Source: DATBAX01 sp963762965
GTDB lineage: Bacteria > Acidobacteriota > Terriglobia > Terriglobales > Acidobacteriaceae
Direction of reading: 5' to 3'
Length of the DNA: 64,000 bases
NCBI GenBank assembly: GCA_963762965.1
Contig: CAVXME010000004.1
Coordinates: forward strand, 51,996 to 115,995
Shown here: one piece after another, positions 8,202 to 16,492 of the stretch
Layout: every line of letters starts with the position of its first letter
How positions within the stretch are numbered: the first letter of the stretch is position 1
Translations under genes and position numbers: made by a program
Notes under the pieces: generated by a model
Database searches by the model: none
What the model was told of the DNA's origin: nothing
Seen by the model: only the letters and a program-made list of their open reading frames with translations

Positions 8202-8747
8202 AAAGCAACTCTCTTTGATGGAGCATTTTTCCCAAAAGCCGCATCCACCACCCTAATGCGCTTGTTGGACAGTGTACTAGACCTAGGCTGCAACAACAAC
8301 GATGGTTGAAGTCGATTGCATGGACTATAGTACCCAAACGAATAAGAAGCTAATGAGAATAGTGGACCATAAACGTCGCCTCTTGTGCCCATGATCTGGC
8401 TGCTCGTGATTATATGTAAACGTAACATTAATAAAGCGTTACATATCATGTAAGACTTAATATGGACTTGGCAATCATTGACATGCAGCATATTGCATAG
8501 AGAATATAGTCTCAAGCCATAATATCTCAGTAACTTAGGTAATAAATAACGTATGTAAATGAGAAAATAATACCAGAGAAGTTGTACCTCTTGCAGCAAC
8601 TTGCAGCATTGCGTAGGCTAACAATCAAGTTCTGGACAACCCCCGTCCGGGATCGTTTTACCCCCCTCCCCGCGTAAAAGCATTACCCAAGATCTCATTG
8701 CGATTTTCAGCAGGGTCACTGTTGTATGTGACTTAGAGGGCGAAGCT
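8202..8747. promoter_or_regulatory. AT-rich divergent regulatory region with ATGTAA motif cluster
   Basis: This 546-base gap lies between divergent genes; about 8390-8600 is strikingly AT-rich compared with its surroundings. ATATGTAA (8412-8419) and TTACATAT (8439-8446) form a perfect 8-base inverted repeat that overlaps a GTAAC/GTTAC pair. The hexamer ATGTAA occurs at 8414, 8439 (reverse), 8448 and 8553. A direct repeat CTTGCAGCA lies at 8590-8598 and 8600-8608. Nearer the antiterminator gene, TTTTAC (8656-8661) pairs with GTAAAA (8674-8679). I read this as the control region of the EPS locus; binding proteins are unknown. Confidence 0.5.
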
Positions 8748-9302
8748 GTGAGTGCGGTCTGCCAGTTTACTCAAACATTTACCACTGATGTGATGCCTGA
8801 ACCTGACCAGATCCATTGGTACGCGGTGCAAACCCGTGCCCGCCACGAAAAAAGAGTCGCCGAGCGATTCCGGGAACAGGGCTTGCCCATTTTTCTTCCC
8901 CTGGTCAGCGAACTTCGTCGCTGGAGTGATCGCAAGAAAATGGTGGAATTGCCCTTGTTCGGTTGCTACGTGTTCGTGAAAGTGGCGGCCGGCAGGGAAG
9001 AGCGGTTACGCGTGTGTTGCGTGGATGGCGTGCTTCGCATCGTGGGCGGGAAAGGCGAGGGTGCTCCTATCCCCGATGAGCAGATTGAGGCGGTCCGCAC
9101 CATCACCTCACAGAGTCTGGCCTGGTCAGAACACCCCTTCCTGAAAATCGGCCAGCGAGTGCGAATCAAGAGCGGCGCCCTGACGGGTGTGGAAGGCATT
9201 TTAGTGGCCCGAGACGGGGCCCGTACCCTGGTGGTTTCCGTGGACGCGATTCAAAGGTCTTTGTCGGTCCGCATCGAAGGCTACGACGTAGAGTCGGTTT
9301 AG
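8748..9302 (+). CDS. UpxY/RfaH-like NusG-family transcription antiterminator
   Basis: A specialised NusG paralogue that would travel with RNA polymerase and keep it going through the long EPS operon. The 184-residue product has the NGN domain (about 22-120, starting HWYAVQTRARHEKRVAERF and including LFGCYVFVKV) and a C-terminal KOW domain (about 130-180, with KIGQRVRIKSGALTGVEGI). The GTG start at 8748 has GAGG about 11 bases upstream; an ATG at 8793 lacks a ribosome-binding site. It is the first plus-strand gene of the locus, the usual place for UpxY/LoaP-type genes in polysaccharide clusters. Confidence 0.88.
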   Translation: MSAVCQFTQTFTTDVMPEPDQIHWYAVQTRARHEKRVAERFREQGLPIFLPLVSELRRWSDRKKMVELPLFGCYVFVKVAAGREERLRVCCVDGVLRIVGGKGEGAPIPDEQIEAVRTITSQSLAWSEHPFLKIGQRVRIKSGALTGVEGILVARDGARTLVVSVDAIQRSLSVRIEGYDVESV

Positions 9303-9362
9303 AACACAGTTTTCCTCTCAGCTATCTTTTTCACTCGAATCAAATTGCACTCACCCGATCCC

Positions 9363-10847
9363 ATGAACCAAACACCCACCATACTCGTCGTGAGCCGTGA
9401 GCCGTCGGTGCTCAGCCTGCTCGAAGGTGTCGCGGGTGCAAACTCCTGGCGAATGGAGAGCGCTTTCAGCCGCTGGGAGGCTCTGGAGCGAGTGCAATCG
9501 GAAGACGCTCCCGGGCTGGTGTTACTCGACCTGGTGCAAAGCGACGCCGATGGGCTGCACACTCTGCACTGGTTACGCCGGATTCGTCCCGATCTCCCGG
9601 TCGTGGTGCTGGCGCATTCTGAAAATGGCTCGCAGAAAGCCGAGGCCATCCGCCTGGGCGCTCAGGATTACCTTTCAAGGCCGTTTGAAGAGCAACATCT
9701 GCAAATGGCGATTGGCCGCCATTTGACGATTGACGGTGGCAACTCCGCGCTGGCGATTGGCAGCGAGAACATCGAGCACATCGATAACGATGTGTTCCTG
9801 GTCGCGGCCAGCCCGGCCATGCGTCATCTTCGCGCGCAAGCCGAGCTGCTGGCGCAAGTCGATGCGCCCGTCCTGATCCTGGGAGAGCGCGATAGCGGCA
9901 AACAGATTGTCGCCCGTCTGCTGCACAAACTTTCCATCCGCTCGGGTTTCCAGTTTCTAAAGATTAGTTGCGCGGCCCTGCCCAGCGATCTTTTGGAAAC
10001 CGAGCTGTTCGGGCAGGAACGCCGCGTAGTCGCGGGAACCTCGCGCACCAATACGGGTAAGTTGGAGACCTGCGAAAAAGGCACGCTTTTCCTCGACGAG
10101 ATCTCCGAACTGCCGGCCAGCCTGCAAACCAAGTTGATGCACATTCTGCAAGACAAATATTTCGTCCGAGTGGGCGGAGATACTAGGGTGGCAGCGGATG
10201 TCCGCATCCTCGCCGCCAGCCACACCAGGATCGAGCAACTGCTGGCCGAAGGAAAGCTGCGCGAGGATCTTTATTACCGGTTGAGCGCGTTCAGCGTTTA
10301 TGTGCCACCGCTGCGCAAGCGCCGAGAGGACATCCCGCTGCTGATGGGGCACTACATGAACCGCCTGGCCCGGCATTACGATATCCAAGCCAGAACGTTT
10401 TCGTCGGGCATGCTGCATGCCTGCCAAACCTATGCCTGGCCGGGCAACCTGCGAGAGTTGGAAAGTTTCGTGAAGCGTTACCTGGTGGTGGGAGACGAGG
10501 AGCTGTCGGTTCGCGAGTTGGAGAGGAAGCTGGCGGGCAACGGCAATGGCCACGGCGACGCCGAACGCTTGGGGACGAAATTGGAACTGGTGAGAGAAGC
10601 CGAGGCTGACCCGGGAGCTTCCGCCAGCCTCCGGTCGCTGGTGCAAAGCGTCAAAGGCGAGGCCGAGAAAAATGCCATCGCCGGCGCGCTCGGACAAACC
10701 CATTGGAACCGTAAGGCGGCGGCCCGATTGCTGCGGGTCAGTTATCGCACCCTTCTCTACAAGATTCAGCAGTATAATTTGACACCTCCGACAACCTATC
10801 TTCCCGAGATGATTCCGGGAATCAAGAGCAACGGCCATGGGCAATAA
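9363..10847 (+). CDS. NtrC-family response regulator lacking the GAFTGA motif (PrsR-like)
   Basis: The domains in order are a receiver (about 5-120, Asp56 in LVLLDLV), an AAA+ domain (about 145-370) and a Fis-type HTH near the C-terminus (WNRKAAARLLRVSYRTLLYK). The receiver keeps the phospho-acceptor but has SRE in place of the DDE acidic cluster and Arg for the conserved Lys (LSRPF). In the AAA+ domain Walker A is GERDSGKQ and Walker B TLFLDEI. The sigma-54 contact loop GAFTGA is replaced by RVVAGT (221-226). That loop is needed to remodel sigma-54 holoenzyme, so this protein may act as a DNA-binding regulator without sigma-54. The ATG at 9363 is preferred over an in-frame TTG at 9345; neither has a clear ribosome-binding site. 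PrsR-type regulators accompany exosortase-linked EPS loci. Confidence 0.85.
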   Translation: MNQTPTILVVSREPSVLSLLEGVAGANSWRMESAFSRWEALERVQSEDAPGLVLLDLVQSDADGLHTLHWLRRIRPDLPVVVLAHSENGSQKAEAIRLGAQDYLSRPFEEQHLQMAIGRHLTIDGGNSALAIGSENIEHIDNDVFLVAASPAMRHLRAQAELLAQVDAPVLILGERDSGKQIVARLLHKLSIRSGFQFLKISCAALPSDLLETELFGQERRVVAGTSRTNTGKLETCEKGTLFLDEISELPASLQTKLMHILQDKYFVRVGGDTRVAADVRILAASHTRIEQLLAEGKLREDLYYRLSAFSVYVPPLRKRREDIPLLMGHYMNRLARHYDIQARTFSSGMLHACQTYAWPGNLRELESFVKRYLVVGDEELSVRELERKLAGNGNGHGDAERLGTKLELVREAEADPGASASLRSLVQSVKGEAEKNAIAGALGQTHWNRKAAARLLRVSYRTLLYKIQQYNLTPPTTYLPEMIPGIKSNGHGQ

Positions 10848-10878
10848 CACAAATGCCCGGCGGGACGGCGAGGTCGCA

Positions 10879-11550
10879 ATGACAAGTTCTATGAAGCATT
10901 TTTCCGGCAAGCGGTGGGGAATTCTTTGCGGTTGCGTTCTGCTGTCTGGTTCTCTGTGGTCGCAAGCGGGGTCTGCCGGCCCATCCACGAATTCGAATCC
11001 GGCGCCGCCGGAAGCCGCCCCAGCGCCAGGCCAGGAAACGCATGCTCCAACCGCCAAGTCCGATAACACCTACGTGATCGGCAACGACGATGTGCTGGCC
11101 ATCAATGTTTGGAAGGAGCCGGACATTTCAAGGTCGGTCCCGGTGAGGTCCGATGGCAACATCTCGCTTCCGCTGGTCGGCGAAGTGCAAGCCGCGGGGC
11201 ACACCCCGCATGAACTGGAAGCCGAGATTGCCGGCAAGCTGAAGAACTACATTTCCGAGCCGGAAGTGACGGTCATCGTTCAGGAAATCAGGAGCCAGAA
11301 ATTTAATGTTCTGGGCATGGTGACCAAGCCGGGAGCTTATCCGTTGACGAATTCCATGACGGTACTGGATGCGATCGCGCTGGCGGGTGGATTTCGCGAT
11401 TTCGCGAAACAAAAGTCCATCTACGTTTTGCGCGCGAACCCCGACGGCACTCAGGCGCGCCTCGATTTTAACTATAAAGATGTCGTCAAGGGGAAGAACC
11501 CGCAGCAGAACGTAAAGCTCCAGCCCAAGGATACGGTTGTAATTCCGTGA
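10879..11550 (+). CDS. Wza-like polysaccharide export protein
   Basis: Outer-membrane or periplasmic polysaccharide export subunit. After a signal peptide (cleavage near LWSQA; no lipobox Cys) comes a Poly_export domain (VIGNDDVLAINVWKEPDISR through EVTVIVQEI). An SLBB domain follows (FNVLGMVTKPGAYPLTNSMT, then VLDAIALAGGF). I chose the ATG at 10879 because GGCGAGG lies six bases upstream; an earlier in-frame ATG at 10837 would overlap the regulator gene by 11 bases. At about 223 residues it is short, with one SLBB domain, as in GumB/EpsA-type proteins. The stop overlaps the GTG of the next gene, indicating translational coupling. Confidence 0.9.
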   Translation: MTSSMKHFSGKRWGILCGCVLLSGSLWSQAGSAGPSTNSNPAPPEAAPAPGQETHAPTAKSDNTYVIGNDDVLAINVWKEPDISRSVPVRSDGNISLPLVGEVQAAGHTPHELEAEIAGKLKNYISEPEVTVIVQEIRSQKFNVLGMVTKPGAYPLTNSMTVLDAIALAGGFRDFAKQKSIYVLRANPDGTQARLDFNYKDVVKGKNPQQNVKLQPKDTVVIP

Positions 11551-12911
11551 TTCGAAAAATGTTTACAAGAATTAGCTTGGGGATCGTTCTCCTGGGGTTG
11601 AGCCCGCGGCTGTGGTCGCAGGCGGATTCTTCCACCACCTCCAGTGCGAATAGCGCCATGGTTGCTCCGGCGCCCGTGAGTGGTGAGGGATATTCAATGG
11701 ATTTTGCCTCCGAGACGCCGCGCACCAATTACTTGAGCGGCGGGATTGTCCTTGGAGCGGCTTACGGCGACGGCATTCTGACGGCTGCGGGAAACGGCGT
11801 CGATGACGTAAGCTATTCGGTTTCTCCGACCATTGCGCTGGATCAGACCCGGTCGCGGTTTCACTGGAATCTGGCCTACAGTCCGGGATTCACTTTTTAT
11901 CAGAAATATTCGGGGCTCAATCAATCGAGCCAGAACGTGGCCACAAAATTCAGCTACCGGTTGACCCCGCATGTGACCTTCAGTACCCAGGAAGTTTTCA
12001 CCAAGACTTCAGGCGGGTATTCTCCATCCTGCGACAATCAAACTGGGAGCTTGTGCGGTCCGTTGCAGACGCCGAACAATTCCGTCGTTGCGCCGGTCAC
12101 GGACACGCTGAACAACGCATCCAACGCGCAGATTACTTATCAGTTCAGTCCGGGTGGAATGGTCGGGGCAACCGGCAATTTCTCAGAGCTACGTTATCCC
12201 AACCAGGCGGAAGCGCCCGGGCTTTTCGGTTCGAGTGCGGCGGGCGGGAGCGCTTTCTACACCCACCGGTTGTCGGGGAAACATTACATTGGGGCCACCT
12301 ATCAATTTCAGAAGTACGCTACCCATGCCGATGCGCTTACGGCGGAAGGGGCACCGGGGACGCAAACCCAGAGCTTGATGCTCTTTTACACACTTTACCT
12401 GCAACATACGGTGTCATTCTCGTTGTTTGGAGGGCCGCAATACACGAACACCTCCGGCGAGCTGTTCTTTGGCATCGTATTGCCGCCGTTGCGCTCCTGG
12501 TCTCCGGGCGGCGGGGGCAGCTTGAACTGGCAGGGGCAGCATAACAGCCTGACCGCCAGCTATTCGCGGCGGATTAGCGATGGCGGCGGCCTACAGGGCG
12601 CAGTCAGTTTCAACGGCGCCGACGCTTCGATTCGTCATCAGTTCACCGCGGCCTTGAGCGGCACGCTCGGTGCGGACTACACAGTCAATAAGATTCTGGA
12701 TCCAGCGGCCACCTCTAACGGCAGCACGGGTGGTCATTCGCTTTCCGGGACCTGCACGGTGCAACGCACCTTGGGGGAACACTTCAACTTGACGGCCGGA
12801 TATTTGCGGCTGCATCAAAGCTACGATGTGACCTCACTGTCCGTTGTCCCGAATCGGGACCGGGTTTGGCTCTCCATCGCATATCAATTTCAGCGGCCGT
12901 TAGGACGATAA
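11547..12911 (+). CDS. Outer-membrane beta-barrel protein of the EPS locus
   Basis: The 454-residue product has a signal peptide (residues 1-24, ending LWSQA) and an alternating, aromatic-rich, Gly/Ser/Thr-rich body typical of an outer-membrane barrel. Strand-like segments include FHWNLAYSPGFTFYQKYSGL and HYIGATYQFQKY, with a final VWLSIAYQFQRPLGR. Similar barrels sit next to Wza/Wzz genes in exosortase-associated loci and are thought to help EPS cross or anchor to the outer membrane. The start is a GTG that shares four bases (GTGA) with the export gene's stop. The exact family is not identified from the sequence alone. Confidence 0.75.
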   Translation: MIRKMFTRISLGIVLLGLSPRLWSQADSSTTSSANSAMVAPAPVSGEGYSMDFASETPRTNYLSGGIVLGAAYGDGILTAAGNGVDDVSYSVSPTIALDQTRSRFHWNLAYSPGFTFYQKYSGLNQSSQNVATKFSYRLTPHVTFSTQEVFTKTSGGYSPSCDNQTGSLCGPLQTPNNSVVAPVTDTLNNASNAQITYQFSPGGMVGATGNFSELRYPNQAEAPGLFGSSAAGGSAFYTHRLSGKHYIGATYQFQKYATHADALTAEGAPGTQTQSLMLFYTLYLQHTVSFSLFGGPQYTNTSGELFFGIVLPPLRSWSPGGGGSLNWQGQHNSLTASYSRRISDGGGLQGAVSFNGADASIRHQFTAALSGTLGADYTVNKILDPAATSNGSTGGHSLSGTCTVQRTLGEHFNLTAGYLRLHQSYDVTSLSVVPNRDRVWLSIAYQFQRPLGR

Positions 12912-12921
12912 GAGATACATC

Positions 12922-14505
12922 ATGGTAGAAGATTTCGAAGAGAAAAGTCCGGAAGCTTTCGACCTTAATCAGGTCAGCGGAATCGTCCGCCGGAGGCGCT
13001 GGCACTTTCTGCTTCCGCTGTTTCTGGGTTGGCTGATTGTGTGGGGCGCGAGTTGGGTTCTGCCCGCGAAGTATAAGTCGGGAACCACCATCCTGGTGGA
13101 TGAGCCAACCGTGTCCAAAGAACTGGTGCCCTCGAACGTGAACGACAATCTGCAAGATCGCTTGCAGAGCATCACCCAACAGATTCTCAGCCGGACCCGG
13201 CTGCTGCACATTATTGATACTTTAAACCTCTACGCCGATCGCCGCGGCAAATCTACTCCCGATGACCTGGTCGAACGGATGAAAAAGGACATTGACATCG
13301 ACCTGGTGCGCGCCCCGGGAAGCGACCAGCTAACTTCATTTAATGTCTCTTTTTCCGCCCGCGACCCCCAGGTCTCGCAACAAGTGACCAGTGAACTCGC
13401 TAATCTCTTCATCAACGAAAATCTGGAGATGCAAACTCAGCAGTCGCAAGACACCACCCAGTTTTTTGAGAGTCAGCTGGAAGAAGCCAAGAAAAACCTG
13501 AGTGAGCAGGAAGAGCGGATCCGGGAGTTCAAAGATCAGCATACGTCGGACTTGCCGGGTCAGCTGCAAAGCAATCTCGCGATCTTAAGTGGGCTACAGA
13601 ACCAATTGCAGGCCGAAGAAGACAATCTGGACCGCGCCAAGCAGCAGACCGTTTATTACCAATCTTTGATCGGTCAGTATCGCGCGCTCCAAAAATCCTC
13701 GAAATCTCCCACGGGCGCGCCTGTCGGGCTGGCGGCGATTGACCAGGAGCTGGAGAAATTGCGGGCCCAGCTTGCGGATTTGAGCGCCCATTACACTCCG
13801 CAGCATCCTGACGTAAGGAAATTGAAAGAGCAGATTGCTGAAACCGAGAAGACGAGGGCCCAGCTCGCGGCCAGTCTCAACACCAGTTCTCCAACGGACA
13901 ACGGCACACCGAACTCCAATGGCGACATGTCGCTGGCCCAACTCCAGAGCGAATTGCAGGCCAATCAGATCGAGATTGCTAATCGCGAGCATTCGGTCGC
14001 GGCCTTGCAAGCCAAGATCAACGAATATCAGGGACGACTGAACTCAGAGCCGGTGCGCGAACAGCAATTGGCCGACCTGAGCCGCGGCTACGACCAATCG
14101 AAGGCCAATTACGATGACCTCCTGAAAAAGAAAAACTCTTCCGCGTTGGCCACCGATCTGACGGAGCGCCAGCAGGGAGAACATTTTCGGATGATCGATC
14201 CGCCTAACTTGCCGGTGAAACCGGATTTCCCAAATCGCATCAAACTGTGCGGAATTGGTCTGGCGGTGGGAATCGTCTTGGGCGGCGTGTTTGCCGGAGG
14301 CACGGAATTCATGGACGACCGGATTCACAGCGAGAAACAGTTCAAACAGCTCGCGCCGATCGCCATTATTTCCGAGATCCCCGAGGTGCCGACCATGGAC
14401 GAAGAGTTACGGGAGAAGAGATCGAATCGTCTGGCCTGGGTGGCGGCCAGCCTGGTGTTCATTTCAATTTTGGCAGGAACCGCGCTGAGCCTCTTGCGGG
14501 GTTAG
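12922..14505 (+). CDS. Wzz/GumC-like polysaccharide chain-length determinant
   Basis: Inner-membrane polysaccharide co-polymerase that sets chain length and joins the Wzy machinery to the exporter. The 527-residue product has an N-terminal membrane helix (about 28-50), a Wzz domain, and a long periplasmic coiled coil (about 165-390, rich in Gln/Glu/Leu). A helix follows at about 432-455 after the PNLPVKPDFPNR motif characteristic of the family, and another at the C-terminus. There is no kinase domain; the cognate kinase is encoded separately two genes downstream. It resembles the XrtA-associated chain-length protein class. It lies 10 bases after the barrel gene. Confidence 0.9.
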   Translation: MVEDFEEKSPEAFDLNQVSGIVRRRRWHFLLPLFLGWLIVWGASWVLPAKYKSGTTILVDEPTVSKELVPSNVNDNLQDRLQSITQQILSRTRLLHIIDTLNLYADRRGKSTPDDLVERMKKDIDIDLVRAPGSDQLTSFNVSFSARDPQVSQQVTSELANLFINENLEMQTQQSQDTTQFFESQLEEAKKNLSEQEERIREFKDQHTSDLPGQLQSNLAILSGLQNQLQAEEDNLDRAKQQTVYYQSLIGQYRALQKSSKSPTGAPVGLAAIDQELEKLRAQLADLSAHYTPQHPDVRKLKEQIAETEKTRAQLAASLNTSSPTDNGTPNSNGDMSLAQLQSELQANQIEIANREHSVAALQAKINEYQGRLNSEPVREQQLADLSRGYDQSKANYDDLLKKKNSSALATDLTERQQGEHFRMIDPPNLPVKPDFPNRIKLCGIGLAVGIVLGGVFAGGTEFMDDRIHSEKQFKQLAPIAIISEIPEVPTMDEELREKRSNRLAWVAASLVFISILAGTALSLLRG

Positions 14506-14515
14506 CGGGAAACGC

Positions 14516-15508
14516 ATGTACAAAGCTTTTTACAATCTACAGCGCAACCCATTCGAGATCAGCCCCGATCCGTCTTTTCTGTTTCCCACTCGCAGACACA
14601 ACGAGGCGTTGGCTGCGCTCTACTACGGAGTGCGCCGGCATAAGGGTTTCGTGGTCATGACCGGGGAAGTAGGCACGGGCAAGACCTTGCTGGTGCGCTG
14701 CCTGCTGCAACTGCTGAATAAAAATAATGTAAGTTATGCCTACATCTTCAACAGCCGCCTATCGCCGCTGGAGTTCCTGCAATATGTGGCGGGAGATTTC
14801 GGACTTCCGGCTTCGGGCAAAAACAAAAGCGAATTGTTGATGGAGTTGAGCAATTACCTGATTGAACGTCACCTCAAGAAACTGACCACGGTGCTGGTGG
14901 TCGATGAAGCGCATCACGTTTCCGCGGATGTGCTGGAGGAAATCCGGCTTTTGACCAACCTGGAAACCACGCAGGAAAAACTCCTGCAAATCCTGCTGGT
15001 CGGGCAGCCGGAGCTTGACGAGAAACTGGACTCCGTGGAATTGCGGCAATTGAAGCAAAGAATTGCGCTGCGTTCCCAACTGGAACCATTGAGTCTGGAC
15101 GAGACCCGAGGCTACATTCATCGCCGCCTGGAGCTGGCGGGCGCGGCCCCGGACGCGGCCAAGCTGGTGTTCTCGGAGCAGGCGATTGAGCGGGTCCATT
15201 TGCACTCACGCGGGATTCCGCGTTTGATTAACACCATCTGCGAGAATGCGTTGATCACTTCTTTTTCCCAGGTATTGCCCAGTGTTCCGCCCAGCATCAT
15301 CGATGACGTGGCGTCGGACTTCCGCCTGGGTGTGATTCATACCGCGCCCGCGGAACATAATAAATTGAAAGACGACAATACGGACGCTTTGCAAGCGGTC
15401 AAGACCCTGCTGAATTTACACGAGTATCTCAAGCGAATGAGATCGAGCGAACTCGAGCCTGCGGTATCGGCCAGATCGGGAGCCAGCGAGCATGAGCCGT
15501 ATATTTGA
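14516..15508 (+). CDS. ExeA-like AAA ATPase, exosortase/EPS-associated type
   Basis: The 330-residue cytoplasmic ATPase starts MYKAFYNLQRNPFEISPDPS, the signature of the ExeA/GspA-like family found beside Wzz in exosortase (XrtA/PEP-CTERM) EPS loci. Walker A is GEVGTGKT (about residues 44-51) and Walker B TTVLVVDEAHH (about 122-132). LRQRIALRSQLEPL-like sensor sequence and a C-terminal helical lid follow. Its role in the system is not established; energising or regulating assembly is inferred. It follows the Wzz gene by 10 bases, and its 3' end overlaps the kinase gene by 17 bases. Confidence 0.88.
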   Translation: MYKAFYNLQRNPFEISPDPSFLFPTRRHNEALAALYYGVRRHKGFVVMTGEVGTGKTLLVRCLLQLLNKNNVSYAYIFNSRLSPLEFLQYVAGDFGLPASGKNKSELLMELSNYLIERHLKKLTTVLVVDEAHHVSADVLEEIRLLTNLETTQEKLLQILLVGQPELDEKLDSVELRQLKQRIALRSQLEPLSLDETRGYIHRRLELAGAAPDAAKLVFSEQAIERVHLHSRGIPRLINTICENALITSFSQVLPSVPPSIIDDVASDFRLGVIHTAPAEHNKLKDDNTDALQAVKTLLNLHEYLKRMRSSELEPAVSARSGASEHEPYI

Positions 15509-16430
15509 AGCGTTGCAAAAATCCGAGGAAGAGCGCTCTGGGACTTCGTTTCCAGCGTCTCCGTCGCTGGCCACAGAGCTTTTGCAGCGGGCAGAACAGG
15601 CGTTCGAGGGAACTGCCCCGGCTGGAATTACCGCGCCGGCCGTGGTCCCTTCACAACCCCGCGCGAATGAGTTCGGCCAAACTGGCAACCAGCCGGTCAC
15701 AGTTTTCCCAGAAAGCCGTTTGGTTTGTTTGAGCGACAACGAAAGCCTGGCGGCGGAAAAATTCCGCTTTCTGGCAGTGCGTTTGCGGCAAATCCAGCAG
15801 ACCCGCCCGCTCAAGAAGATCCTGATTACCAGCACTATCCCGGAAGAAGGCAAGAGCATGGTTTCGGGGAATCTAGCGGCGGTGCTGGCTCGCCGCAAGC
15901 AACAGAGGATCCTCCTATTAGAAGGTGACCTTCGCCGTCCAGTTTTGGGCTCCCGATTCGGTTTGGGCAAGCTGCCAGGGCTCACCGAGTGGTTGCAGGG
16001 CGAACCCCGGCCGATGACCAGCATCTACCACCTGGAAGGCGCGGGTTTCTGGTTCCTGCCCGCCGGCCGCCCGGCGGAAAACCCTTTAGAACTAATGCAA
16101 TCCGGAAGGCTTTCCGGCCTCATGGAACAGTTGACGGCAGCCTTCGATTGGATCATAATCGACTCTCCCCCAGTCCTCCCTCTTGCGGACACAAGCCTTT
16201 GGGCGCGTTTGGTAGATGGCGTGCTGTTAGTTGCTCGTGAAGGAGTAACCCAAAAGCGCCAGTTAAAACGTGGATTAGAGGCCTTGGATGAATCGAAGTT
16301 ACTTGGTATGGTATTAAACAGCAGTACCAACAGCGACCACGAGAATTATTATCAGCGTTACAGTCCCGTGGTCTCGGCAGCACCGCAGAATGGTTCTCCG
16401 CAAGATCCCCCATCTTCGCTGAACCAGTAG
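15492..16430 (+). CDS. CpsD/CapB-type bacterial tyrosine kinase (BY-kinase)
   Basis: Cytoplasmic P-loop tyrosine kinase that controls polysaccharide assembly through cycling of Tyr phosphorylation with its Wzz partner. The product begins MSRIFEALQKSE, typical of this class. The 312 residues carry Walker A (STIPEEGKS, about 114-122), Walker A' (LLLEGDLRRP, 141-150, with Glu in place of the first Asp) and Walker B (WIIIDSPP, about 216-223). A small C-terminal tyrosine cluster (YYQRY, 286-290) would be the autophosphorylation site. It overlaps the ATPase gene by 17 bases, so the two are translationally linked. Confidence 0.9.
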   Translation: MSRIFEALQKSEEERSGTSFPASPSLATELLQRAEQAFEGTAPAGITAPAVVPSQPRANEFGQTGNQPVTVFPESRLVCLSDNESLAAEKFRFLAVRLRQIQQTRPLKKILITSTIPEEGKSMVSGNLAAVLARRKQQRILLLEGDLRRPVLGSRFGLGKLPGLTEWLQGEPRPMTSIYHLEGAGFWFLPAGRPAENPLELMQSGRLSGLMEQLTAAFDWIIIDSPPVLPLADTSLWARLVDGVLLVAREGVTQKRQLKRGLEALDESKLLGMVLNSSTNSDHENYYQRYSPVVSAAPQNGSPQDPPSSLNQ

Positions 16431-16492
16431 TTTCTGCAGCAGCGATGTTCGACTGATAGACAGTCCCTCCCCAGACAGTCTTAGGAGCCCTC

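Noticed and set aside
8470..8500. TGGCA...TGC resembling a sigma-54 promoter
   Set aside because: The spacing between the GG and GC elements is three bases too long.
8153..8599. Long open frame on the minus strand in the AT-rich island
   Set aside because: No recognisable protein features, unusual residue composition, and it covers the divergent promoter region.
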